Source: Promethearchaeota archaeon
GTDB lineage: Archaea > Asgardarchaeota > Lokiarchaeia > Sigyniarchaeales > SOKP01
Direction: 5' to 3'
DNA: 16,742 nt
NCBI GenBank assembly: GCA_016840695.1
Contig: JAEORV010000003.1
Span: 1 to 16,742 of the forward strand
Shown: positions 6,967-13,662 of the stretch, piece after piece
Numbering within the stretch: the stretch's first letter is position 1
How the letters are laid out: each line of letters opens with the position of its first letter
Notes under the pieces: model-generated
The model's input: only the letters and a program-made list of their open reading frames with translations
Databases searched by the model: none
Told to the model about the DNA's origin: nothing
Made by a program: the position numbers and the translations under genes

Positions 6967-7857
6967 TTATACTGCTAGAGCGTTCCAAAATTGTTTTTTA
7001 AGCCTGCTTAACTCAGTCTCTTTTAATTTTATAAGAAACACATCTCTTTTCGCAATGACAGGATGCTCTTTTATTTCTAAAATTTCTATCAATCCTGCGT
7101 TTTTTGCTTTTTGTGCTACCGTCTCGCTCATTATAGAGATATACCTGGAATCGCTCACGGCGGAAATAATCGAATCGTTATCGTTCATTTCCAATTTCTC
7201 ATTCAACTGCTTGTAATCTGGAAAATGACGCTCAATCATGTTTCGGGTCCCAGAGCCCTTTTCTCGGCTTATAAATGGATATTGAAGTAAATCGCTAAAA
7301 GTTACTTGCGCATTTACGTTTTTTATCAACTCGCTATCGCTAGAGCATATAAATACTAATCTATCCTCGCTAATTTTAATGGAATCAAAGTCACTTTTAT
7401 CGTGATTCATGAAACTCCCGATCCCTGCAAAATCTGCGTTCTTCTTTTGCAGCAAATCTATTGATTTCTGAGAGTTATTGATTAATATCTTGAAATGCAC
7501 GGTGGGATTTTTTTCCCTGAAGTTGGCAATATATTTGGGGAGCATGTGAGAGCCTGGTAACGTCGAGGCAGTTATGATTATTTCTTCTTCGTGTTCTTTT
7601 GAATATTCTGAGAGCTCCTTCTTGCATGAATCAAATACCTCCAAGATTTTGATGGCGTGACCTAAGAAGATCATCCCTTCCTTTGTCAAGTTAAAGGTAC
7701 GAGTGGTTCTATCGATCAACTTCACGCCAAAATACTCTTCTATTTGAGAAATTCGATTTGACAATGTACTTTGAGATATCCCTAGTTCATTGGCTAATTT
7801 CGAAAAATTCTTTACTTCACTAAGTTTAATAAACGTTCTGATAAAATCTATGTTCAT
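6967..7857 (-). CDS. LysR-type transcriptional regulator
   Basis: A 296-residue protein of the standard LysR length. The N-terminal winged helix-turn-helix runs from residue 3 to about 60 and has the typical FSKLANELGISQSTLSNRIS recognition region (18-37), followed by a KLIDRT wing. A linker helix leads to a two-lobed effector-binding domain (about 90-296). The segment REKGSGTRN in the second half matches the CysB/CbbR-like subgroup, whose members sense small anions or metabolites. The effector cannot be deduced. The gene is divergent from the acyl-CoA synthetase gene, the classic arrangement in which a LysR protein controls its neighbour and itself, so that gene is the likely target. GTGA lies eight bases or so before the ATG. 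LysR proteins are mostly bacterial, so ancient transfer is possible, but base use does not differ from that of the neighbouring genes. Confidence 0.92.
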   Translation of the reverse strand: MNIDFIRTFIKLSEVKNFSKLANELGISQSTLSNRISQIEEYFGVKLIDRTTRTFNLTKEGMIFLGHAIKILEVFDSCKKELSEYSKEHEEEIIITASTLPGSHMLPKYIANFREKNPTVHFKILINNSQKSIDLLQKKNADFAGIGSFMNHDKSDFDSIKISEDRLVFICSSDSELIKNVNAQVTFSDLLQYPFISREKGSGTRNMIERHFPDYKQLNEKLEMNDNDSIISAVSDSRYISIMSETVAQKAKNAGLIEILEIKEHPVIAKRDVFLIKLKETELSRLKKQFWNALAV

Positions 7858-7898
7858 TTTACTTCACATTTCAAGTATTTTCTCGATTCCACGCTAAA

Positions 7899-7931
7899 AA
7901 GGGAACCCTTATAACCTGAATATATCGATAT
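7899..7931. promoter_or_regulatory. Two palindromes in the LysR/acyl-CoA synthetase divergent region
   Basis: In the 206-nt spacer, AAGGG-AA-CCCTT (7899-7910) is followed 11 nt later by the 10-bp palindrome ATATCGATAT (7922-7931). The GC block stands out in a region that is nearly all A/T. It lies 42 nt before the LysR start, a position suited to autoregulation. I infer a LysR binding site. The rest of the spacer holds A/T-rich TATA-like runs, including an A7/T7 block 30-50 nt before the synthetase ATG. Confidence 0.45.
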
Positions 7932-8063
7932 TTTAGATAAATGAATACGAAATCTTTAATTAATATATCCTTTTTGAGCACTAATTATAATATGATTTTG
8001 TGAGTAAAATCTGATTTTTTTTAAAAAAATAAACTTTTTTTGTAATCTATCGCTTTTCTACAC

Positions 8064-9557
8064 ATGAATGACACTCATTTTTTAAAGGACTTCTTAAATC
8101 CCCAATCCATTGCTATATACGGGGCAAATAATCAGTACGCTACGACGTTTGGAACTTTCTTGCTGATGAATATTATGACGTACGGTTACAAGCGCAACAT
8201 TTATCCCATTCATTTAAAATTAGATAAGGTTTTAGGTCGTAAAGCATATAAAAGAATCGCAGACGTTCCAGAAGTCCCAGATCTCGTCATTATAGTTTTG
8301 CCCCCAAAAGTTGTACCCCAAGTCTTCAGAGAGTGCGGAGAAAAGGGCGTTAAAAACTTGGTCGTGATTTCTGGAGGTTTCAGGGAAGTTACAGGCGAAA
8401 AGAAAAATACTCTAACTGAAGAAATATGCAAGATAGCAAATAAATATGGCATGCGCTTCACTGGACCAAATTGCTTTGGATTCTACAACGCTTGGATTGA
8501 CCCTGCTAACGGGCAAGTCTTTAATATGATGGTCTTTGCCAAGCAAAGAAAACCAGGCAAGTTTTCGCTAGCCTCGCAAAGTGGTACCATGACGAGTCAT
8601 ATTTTTGCCGATGTTGATCATCACGACGTTGATATTGGGAAAACTATTTCCGTTGGGAACGAGGCAAACATAGATCTCGTGGATTTTTTAGAATATTTTA
8701 AAGAAGATGAAAACACGAAAGCAATTGGATTGTATATCGAGGAAATAAAAAGGGGGCAAAAATTCATAGAAGTGGCAAGGGAGATCACGCCTCACAAACC
8801 AATCGTTGCTATTTATGCAGGTGGATCTAGAGCTGCGAATCGAGCAATTAGCAGTCACACGGGTTCTATGGCAGGGAATTCCAAGATATTTGACGCTATG
8901 GTCAAGGAAACGGGAATTATCAAGACACATTACGTTCGTGAATTCTTGGACCTGGCAGGAATATTGTCAAAAGACGAGGTAATATACCCAAAAGGGAGAC
9001 GGCTTGGAATTATCACGAATTCTGGAGGTCCTGGAGCAATGATTGCCAAAAATGCTGAAAGAAAAGGACTCATCGTGCCAGAGCTATCACACAAGCTTCA
9101 AGAAAAGTTCAGCACCATGATGGCTCATACTGCGAGCTTTACCAATCCTGTAGACTTGACATTTGACATGAACATCTTCAATTTGTACGTGAACATTCCA
9201 AAAATCTTAATGAGATCTGGAGAGGTTGACGCCATTATTATATATGGAATTTTTGGATTTAAAGAGAGGTTGAGTTTCATAGACGAGAATTCGGAAGTTG
9301 CAAAATACGTGGAACTACCAGAACAAATGATTGAAAACGATCTTAATAACATGGACAAGCTTTTCATTGTACCAACCATAAAACTCTCTAAAAAATACTC
9401 CGTTCCGATATTTTACATCAATCCTCAAAGTTACGCAAACGAGTGGTCAAACGAAATAAGGGGATACGGTGCGAATGTTTTTAGTTTATGGGACAGACCC
9501 GTGAATGCTTTAGCAAAACTCTGCGAGTACGCAGAATACCGTCGAATTCATTCTTAA
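8064..9557 (+). CDS. ADP-forming acyl-CoA synthetase, alpha subunit
   Basis: A 497-residue protein with the alpha-subunit layout of NDP-forming acyl-CoA synthetases: a CoA-binding Rossmann domain (SIAIYGANN near residue 15, through TGPNCFGFYN near 134-143), then a succinyl-CoA-ligase-like domain (SLASQSGTMTSH near 170, VGNEANIDLVDF near 200), and a third flavodoxin-like domain (RRLGIITNSGGPG near 315). SSHTGSMAG contains H265, matching the histidine that is phosphorylated during catalysis. These enzymes convert acyl-CoA, ADP and phosphate into acid, CoA and ATP, a major ATP source in fermenting archaea. The ATP-grasp beta domain or subunit is absent from this protein and from the window, so the partner must be encoded elsewhere. 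The acyl group (acetyl, branched-chain or aryl) cannot be read. The ATG has no Shine-Dalgarno sequence. The divergent LysR gene is its probable regulator. Confidence 0.9.
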   Translation: MNDTHFLKDFLNPQSIAIYGANNQYATTFGTFLLMNIMTYGYKRNIYPIHLKLDKVLGRKAYKRIADVPEVPDLVIIVLPPKVVPQVFRECGEKGVKNLVVISGGFREVTGEKKNTLTEEICKIANKYGMRFTGPNCFGFYNAWIDPANGQVFNMMVFAKQRKPGKFSLASQSGTMTSHIFADVDHHDVDIGKTISVGNEANIDLVDFLEYFKEDENTKAIGLYIEEIKRGQKFIEVAREITPHKPIVAIYAGGSRAANRAISSHTGSMAGNSKIFDAMVKETGIIKTHYVREFLDLAGILSKDEVIYPKGRRLGIITNSGGPGAMIAKNAERKGLIVPELSHKLQEKFSTMMAHTASFTNPVDLTFDMNIFNLYVNIPKILMRSGEVDAIIIYGIFGFKERLSFIDENSEVAKYVELPEQMIENDLNNMDKLFIVPTIKLSKKYSVPIFYINPQSYANEWSNEIRGYGANVFSLWDRPVNALAKLCEYAEYRRIHS

Positions 9558-9608
9558 AATTCTTTTTACTTTATTTATCGATTTTTTCAATAAATTATTG
9601 CGAAAAAA

Positions 9609-9618
9609 TTAATATATG
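9609..9618 (+). promoter_or_regulatory. Candidate TATA box of the dsrE-tusA pair
   Basis: TTAATATATG lies about 55 nt before the ATG at 9670. With the usual 25-nt spacing, transcription would begin near 9640, leaving a leader of about 30 nt that contains a weak GAG-type ribosome site near 9660. The T-runs at 9563-9587 just upstream likely end the synthetase transcript. Confidence 0.4.
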
Positions 9619-9669
9619 ATGGGATCCTTCTTTATTTAAGATTTACACGTATCTTAATTGAGAAGTTAA

Positions 9670-10029
9670 ATGTCCGAAAAAAAGAAGGTTTTCACCATAA
9701 TAATTGGTGATGGTCCTTATACAAGAGAAAGACCTTACACGATGCTCCGGTTTGCATATACGGCTTTATTAGAAGGTCATAAAGTAAACATTTTTTTAGT
9801 TGAAGACGGGATATTCGTAGGCAAGCGAAATCAGAATCCATCCTTATACGATAATTTAGGAAAATGGATGAACGATGTACTCGAAGAAAAAGCAAATGTT
9901 AAAGCTTGTGGAGTGTGCATGAAAGCTCGTGGATTAACTGAAGACGAGCTAATTGATGGCATAGAAAAAACCACGATGAATGGGCTTCTTGAAATGACCG
10001 TAGAAGCAGATAATATTTTATCATATTAA
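9670..10029 (+). CDS. DsrE/DsrF-like sulfur-relay protein
   Basis: A 119-residue protein with a complete DsrE-like fold by pattern: strand VFTIIIGDGPY, a helix carrying RPYTMLRFAYTALLEGH, strand KVNIFLVEDGIFVGK, then the VKACGVCMKARGL loop and a final helix. C80 and C83 form CGVC. One cysteine at this point is the persulfide-carrying residue in DsrE/TusD proteins, and the CxxC spacing could also let them form a disulfide. Such proteins pass sulfane sulfur to TusA-type carriers in tRNA thiolation or sulfur oxidation. The next gene, 28 nt downstream, encodes a TusA-like protein, which supports a working donor-acceptor pair. No dsr sulfite reductase or mnmA gene is in the window, so the final acceptor is unknown. 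Confidence 0.85.
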   Translation: MSEKKKVFTIIIGDGPYTRERPYTMLRFAYTALLEGHKVNIFLVEDGIFVGKRNQNPSLYDNLGKWMNDVLEEKANVKACGVCMKARGLTEDELIDGIEKTTMNGLLEMTVEADNILSY

Positions 10030-10042
10030 ATAACAATTTGAA

Positions 10043-10047
10043 GAGGT
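10043..10047 (+). promoter_or_regulatory. Ribosome binding site selecting a TTG start
   Basis: GAGGT lies ten bases before the TTG at 10058. It is the strongest Shine-Dalgarno match in the window and supports the TTG start and translation from a shared dsrE-tusA message. Confidence 0.6.
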
Positions 10048-10057
10048 AAAAGAGATA

Positions 10058-10285
10058 TTGACAGAAATTCACAATTTAGATTGTTCAGGGATGGTTTGTC
10101 CCCAGCCCGTTGCTAATACTAAGAAATTATTAAATAGTATAAATTCCGGAGATATCATAGAAATTTCAGGAGATTTTTGCGAAGCGGCAGAAAACATCAA
10201 GAGATACGTTGAAAAACACGATGCAGAAGTTTTAGAAATGAAAACTGAAGGACAAAATTACTATTTAAAAGTTAAAAAGTTATAA
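10058..10285 (+). CDS. TusA-family sulfur carrier protein
   Basis: A 75-residue SirA/TusA-like protein of full family length. The signature LDCSGMVCPQPV carries the CPxP motif, with C14 as the persulfide-forming cysteine and an additional C9. The two-layer alpha/beta pattern continues through NTKKLLNSINSGDIIEISG and ends in YYLKVKKL. TusA proteins receive sulfur as a persulfide and hand it to partners for tRNA thiouridine, molybdenum cofactor or sulfur metabolism. It starts with TTG; the strong ribosome site upstream and the alignment of the signature favour this start. It follows the DsrE-like gene by 28 nt and almost certainly shares its transcript, because no terminator or TATA box fits in the gap. 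Confidence 0.93.
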   Translation: MTEIHNLDCSGMVCPQPVANTKKLLNSINSGDIIEISGDFCEAAENIKRYVEKHDAEVLEMKTEGQNYYLKVKKL

Positions 10286-10289
10286 TGTG

Positions 10290-10331
10290 TTAAAAAATAT
10301 AAAAAAAAAAATTTTTTCTGTATCTATTTTT
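10290..10331. terminator. Bidirectional A/T terminator between tusA and the small gene
   Basis: A long A-run (10301-10311) meets T6 (10312-10317) and a further T5 (10327-10331). On the plus strand the T-runs follow tusA; on the minus strand the A-run reads as a long T-tract after the small gene at 10342. One segment can therefore end both converging transcripts. Confidence 0.5.
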
Positions 10332-10341
10332 GGATGCTTTA

Positions 10342-10515
10342 TTAATCGTCGTCTTTAGCTTCCTTGATGCCTTTCTTTACGCCTTTCTTCACGCTTCCCG
10401 ATTTAACGGTTTTCTTGGCGGCTTTTCCCGCGGCTTCGCTACCTGTTGCTTCCTCAACGAGATTACCGATGCCTTTAGCAAGGCCTTTTTTTAATTTTTT
10501 TCCAAATCCACCCAT
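10342..10515 (-). CDS. Small lysine/glycine-rich protein of unknown function
   Basis: A 57-residue protein counted from the ATG at 10515; a GTG at 10524 would add three residues. GTGAT, matching the archaeal anti-Shine-Dalgarno sequence, lies about five bases before the ATG and overlaps the GTG, so the ATG is preferred. About a quarter of the residues are lysine. An N-terminal unit (KKGLAKGIGNLVEEA) is loosely repeated at the C-terminus (KKGVKKGIKEAKDDD) around an Ala/Lys centre. The spacing suggests amphipathic helices that could bind a membrane or nucleic acid, which is inference. It has no cysteine, no membrane segment and no recognisable family. It lies 182 nt downstream of the GH4 gene on the same strand with a T-tract between, so it is probably transcribed separately. 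Its size and low complexity keep the confidence moderate. Confidence 0.5.
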   Translation of the reverse strand: MGGFGKKLKKGLAKGIGNLVEEATGSEAAGKAAKKTVKSGSVKKGVKKGIKEAKDDD

Positions 10516-10661
10516 ACTAATCACTTTTTGTGTTTTGTTGTATTGTGCTCTATTGATTAAAATTTCTTTTTAAGGAAATAATCTAATTTCACTGTTATAA
10601 ATTTATGTTAAGCATGCTTTTTTCATTTTTCATTAACGAAAGACTCAAATACCGTGAAGAA

Positions 10662-10676
10662 GATAAAATAAAAAAT
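10662..10676 (-). terminator. T-tract terminator after the GH4 gene
   Basis: On the minus strand, T-runs (A-runs on the plus strand at 10664-10675) begin about 23 nt past the GH4 stop at 10698. There is no stem. The remaining stretch, 10525-10660, must hold the promoter of the small lysine-rich gene; I see nothing else there. Confidence 0.4.
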
Positions 10677-10697
10677 AATTGGATTTTTTAGGACTTT

Positions 10698-12071
10698 TTA
10701 GAACTTAGGAATCCATTTTGCTTCGGCCTCGAACAATTCATCAACCATTTCACGGATTTGTGTTGTTGAACAAACGCTTGCAGTGTTAGGGTCGAGTAAC
10801 ACCGCGTGATAAATCTTTTCTCGATCCATTTCGAGGACACCTTCAACTGCGGCTTTTTGTACCATTATAAGCGAAGTACAGAGCGCTTGACACACGGTTG
10901 GCAAGACAATTCCGCCTTGAGGGTGTAACCCGTGGTTATCGGCGAAAATGGGAACTTCCACGCAACACCCTTTTGGAAGATTAGTAATTAAACCTCCGTC
11001 CTTATTTATCACATTTCCATTAAATCCAAAAGGTATATTGGTTTCCATTGCGTTTATGATGTAAGGACCATATTCTCCCGTAGGTACTTTCTTGAAGGGA
11101 AGTTTTGGTTTTTTCATTGCCCTTATTAAGCTTTTCTCGAATTTTCCTTGTAATTTAACTTGCATTAAATAATCGGCAGCTTGTTCCATCATACCTGTGA
11201 TAGGTCCACCAAATTTTTCTAGAAAATCAGGAAGCTTGCGATAATAAGGCGCGTATTCACTAGTATGTCGAGTTTCCTCTGTCATAAAGTATCCTCCCAC
11301 GGCTTTCATCAAATCTATGCGTACAGCATCAGATTTTACTTTCTCGGGATCTTCTTCAAGAGCCTTATAAATTAAAGGATAAGCATCTTGCCACGTGACA
11401 TTTGGATCTGTGGAATCTTTATACCATGCTTCGAGGAACCAGGCCATGTGATTGATGCCTGCGCAGAAAAAGCTAAATTCTTCACGTTTCACTCCTGCCC
11501 AACGTCGTAACACTTCTGCCGTTCCTTGAACGCCGTGACATAAGCCGACCGTAGAATTGGGAACTATCGAGTTGCAAAACCACGTGTTCATGGCCATTGG
11601 ATTGGCATAGTTCAAGAGTAAAGGTTTTATACCGTCTTTATCGGCGTTGTGCCCAACCTCTTGTATGTCTTCTAAAATGGATTTAAGTGCGCTGGTTGCG
11701 CGGAGGAATCGGAACACACCACCTGGACCGACCGTATCTCCTACGGCTTGAGTAACGCCATATTTAAAAGGAATTTCGACGTCTAACTTAAATGCATCTA
11801 GCCCGCCGACATGGATGGAGTCAATGACATATTTGGCGTCTTCGATTGCTTTTTTTTGATTTGTTGTCTTTTCAATTGTTACATCTTTATCGTCGAAATA
11901 ATCTTCCTTGTATTTTTTTGTGTACCGAAACATCAAATCTAATCTCTCGGCGTGAATGTCTTCAAGGCAAAGAATCGTGTCCTCTTGGAGCGCTGGAAAC
12001 ATGAGGAGATCTGTAAGCAAGTTCTTTCCAAAAACGAGGGATCCTGCACCTATGAATGTAATTTTCACCAT
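10698..12071 (-). CDS. Glycoside hydrolase family 4 enzyme (alpha-galactosidase/alpha-glucosidase type)
   Basis: A 457-residue NAD- and metal-dependent glycosidase of family GH4, of normal length. The N-terminus KITFIGAGSLVFGKNLLTDL is the family's NAD-binding Rossmann opening. GVTQAVGDTVGPGGVFR (105-121), NYANPMAMNT (154-163), LCHGVQGT (177-184) and GINHMAWF (205-212) are the core GH4 blocks; C178 and H208 match the metal ligands. GH4 enzymes cleave glycosides by transient oxidation at C3 followed by elimination, unlike classical hydrolases. The sequence is closest in pattern to MelA/AglA-type enzymes acting on unphosphorylated sugars, but the exact sugar is not readable. There is no signal peptide, so it works in the cytosol on imported sugars. 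The MFS transporter gene is divergent from it across 204 nt, which suggests joint use. A TATA-like box 28 nt before the ATG suggests a leaderless transcript. Confidence 0.93.
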   Translation of the reverse strand: MVKITFIGAGSLVFGKNLLTDLLMFPALQEDTILCLEDIHAERLDLMFRYTKKYKEDYFDDKDVTIEKTTNQKKAIEDAKYVIDSIHVGGLDAFKLDVEIPFKYGVTQAVGDTVGPGGVFRFLRATSALKSILEDIQEVGHNADKDGIKPLLLNYANPMAMNTWFCNSIVPNSTVGLCHGVQGTAEVLRRWAGVKREEFSFFCAGINHMAWFLEAWYKDSTDPNVTWQDAYPLIYKALEEDPEKVKSDAVRIDLMKAVGGYFMTEETRHTSEYAPYYRKLPDFLEKFGGPITGMMEQAADYLMQVKLQGKFEKSLIRAMKKPKLPFKKVPTGEYGPYIINAMETNIPFGFNGNVINKDGGLITNLPKGCCVEVPIFADNHGLHPQGGIVLPTVCQALCTSLIMVQKAAVEGVLEMDREKIYHAVLLDPNTASVCSTTQIREMVDELFEAEAKWIPKF

Positions 12072-12093
12072 AATATTATGATTAATACAAAGA

Positions 12094-12104
12094 TATTTTT
12101 ATAA
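12094..12104 (-). promoter_or_regulatory. Candidate TATA box of the GH4 gene
   Basis: On the minus strand TTATAAAAATA is centred about 28 nt before the GH4 ATG at 12071. The expected transcription start falls within a few bases of the ATG, and there is no ribosome site, so a leaderless message is likely. Confidence 0.45.
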
Positions 12105-12245
12105 TTTTCAATTTGAAATAAAAAAGCTATGAGATTTTACGGGTAATTCCCCTATTATGAAATATGACACTAGACAGAAAAATCAACAATTTATTATACT
12201 TATTTAAATAACTTTCTCTAAATAATATCATCTAAAATTTTACAA

Positions 12246-12255
12246 TTTATATTTT
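12246..12255 (+). promoter_or_regulatory. Candidate TATA box of the MFS transporter gene
   Basis: TTTATATTTT is centred about 26 nt before the ATG at 12276, which would place the transcription start at or next to the ATG. A second candidate, TTTAAATA near 12203, would give a longer leader. The short GGG..CCC element at 12140-12150 in the shared spacer is too weak to call an operator. Confidence 0.45.
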
Positions 12256-12275
12256 AAACAAGTGAATACATAAAA

Positions 12276-13562
12276 ATGTCAACAGAAGAACAAATTGAAT
12301 ATAAATCCTATTACACGGGAGTATTTGCTGTTAATTATCTCTTTCAAGGAATGGTGACTAGCGTTTTTGCCGTAATTGTACCAATTCATTTACTAATAAA
12401 TTTCATTGCTGTGATCGATGTTACTCAAATAGCTAATATTGCTACAATTATCATGATCCCTTGGGCAATAAAGATATTTTTTGGGATTTTAACTGACAAA
12501 TTTGGAATCAAAAACTTCGGAAGGAGGAAGCCTTGGATAATTGGACCTGTTTGCATGGCAGGATTAGGGTGGATCGTACTTGGAATTCCTGGCCTAATGG
12601 GCCTCGGTAATCCAATAACAATCTTCTTGATTGCAGGTTTTTTAATTGCCACGGGGGGTGCTTTTGGTGATACCGCTACAGATGGTTTAATTCTTGATAT
12701 ATGCCCAAAAGAGCAACTAGGTAGAACACAAGGTATTTGTTGGGGCGTGAGATCTGTCGGGATGATTGCTGGCGGTCCTATAATGGCTTTGCTAGTCGTG
12801 TTTGCTGGCTTATCCGTGGAAGCAGTATTTATAATACTAGGCGTTTTAATGATCACGACATCCTTAACTACGCTTCTGGTTAAAGAACCCTCAGAATATC
12901 GTGATACTCATGTTATTCAGCATATTAAGCAAATGGTAAATAATAAAAAGGACTGGAAAACTTATATTTATGCTCTATTTAACGCGTTCTTAGATGGAAT
13001 TGCCGTCTTATTCGTGAGTATTTTCATTTTAGTAGAATTGCATTTAATGACTTTAACAGGCACGGAGTTATCTTTGCCAACTGACGAACTCATGATATAT
13101 GTTTACAATGGAAATATCAATTTAATAATAAGTGCTGGAATTGTGATTGGTAGCATCATTGGAGGGAGGATTTCAGATTTGGTTTCTAGAAAATTATCAA
13201 GCTATGTTTCATTCTTATTAACGACGGTAGTTTTGTTACTCATAATGCTACCTTTAGGTGGGATGTTCAGCTTAATAATGTCGTGTTGCTTGGGCTTCGC
13301 AATTGGTTATCGTCATAGTTCTTACGCTGCCGTTATAGGTGAATATTCCAAAAAACATCCAGAAATGAGCGGTACTTACTATTCTATATGTAATTCCTTC
13401 GCTAATATCGGTTCTACCGTTGGTATAATAATTACGGGGATACTTTTTGATTTAACGGGAGCATGGTGGATAATATTTCTATTCATGGCAATCATTTCAA
13501 ACCTGGGATTGTTAGGATTTTATTTCATGGATCCTAAGGATTACGAGAGCAGTAGGGAATAA
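12276..13562 (+). CDS. MFS-type transporter, probably for a sugar or glycoside
   Basis: A 428-residue polytopic membrane protein with about 12 predicted membrane helices, the standard MFS size. The loop between helices 2 and 3 (GILTDKFGIKNFGRRKPWI, 70-88) is MFS motif A with its D/R/K pattern, and GRISDL in the second half is the matching repeat. An acidic residue in GDTATDGLILD (about 129-139) lies in helix 4-5, where proton- or substrate-coupling residues are often found. The central loop near residues 205-230 is basic and cytosolic. No family-specific signature fixes the substrate. The divergent GH4 glycosidase gene suggests uptake of an alpha-glycoside by proton or sodium symport, which is inference. 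The start ATG follows a TATA-like box at leaderless distance. Confidence 0.85.
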   Translation: MSTEEQIEYKSYYTGVFAVNYLFQGMVTSVFAVIVPIHLLINFIAVIDVTQIANIATIIMIPWAIKIFFGILTDKFGIKNFGRRKPWIIGPVCMAGLGWIVLGIPGLMGLGNPITIFLIAGFLIATGGAFGDTATDGLILDICPKEQLGRTQGICWGVRSVGMIAGGPIMALLVVFAGLSVEAVFIILGVLMITTSLTTLLVKEPSEYRDTHVIQHIKQMVNNKKDWKTYIYALFNAFLDGIAVLFVSIFILVELHLMTLTGTELSLPTDELMIYVYNGNINLIISAGIVIGSIIGGRISDLVSRKLSSYVSFLLTTVVLLLIMLPLGGMFSLIMSCCLGFAIGYRHSSYAAVIGEYSKKHPEMSGTYYSICNSFANIGSTVGIIITGILFDLTGAWWIIFLFMAIISNLGLLGFYFMDPKDYESSRE

Positions 13563-13603
13563 GAATATAATTCCAAACGAGATGGAGAATATCCATTCCT
13601 CAA

Positions 13604-13616
13604 TTTTTTTTATTTT
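13604..13616 (+). terminator. T-tract terminator after the MFS gene
   Basis: T7 followed by a second T4 run lies about 42 nt past the stop at 13562, in the gap between converging genes. No stem is visible. Confidence 0.45.
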
Positions 13617-13632
13617 AAGCAAGTATATATAA

Positions 13633-13661
13633 GAAAAAGAAAAAAAAATAAAGAGAAAAAA
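13633..13661 (-). terminator. T-rich terminator after cdhD
   Basis: On the plus strand this is almost pure A with scattered G and T; on the minus strand it is a long T-rich tract starting directly after the cdhD stop at 13663. It is distinct from the T-tract serving the opposite strand. Confidence 0.5.
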
Positions 13662-13662
13662 T

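Noticed and set aside
8014..8040. T8-A7 and T7 runs just upstream of the acyl-CoA synthetase as a leader attenuator
   Set aside because: The segment also serves as a normal TATA-like region at 30-50 nt before the ATG; no stem with G/C pairs supports attenuation.
10364..10573. Hydrophobic plus-strand frame opposite the small lysine-rich gene
   Set aside because: Phe/Pro/Leu-rich sequence that is the expected complement of Lys/Gly codons; no ribosome site, and it runs past the small gene's start region.
12425..12856. 143-codon antisense frame inside the MFS gene
   Set aside because: Low-complexity Ile/Pro/Lys protein that mirrors hydrophobic transporter codons; the opposite strand has clear MFS motif A.
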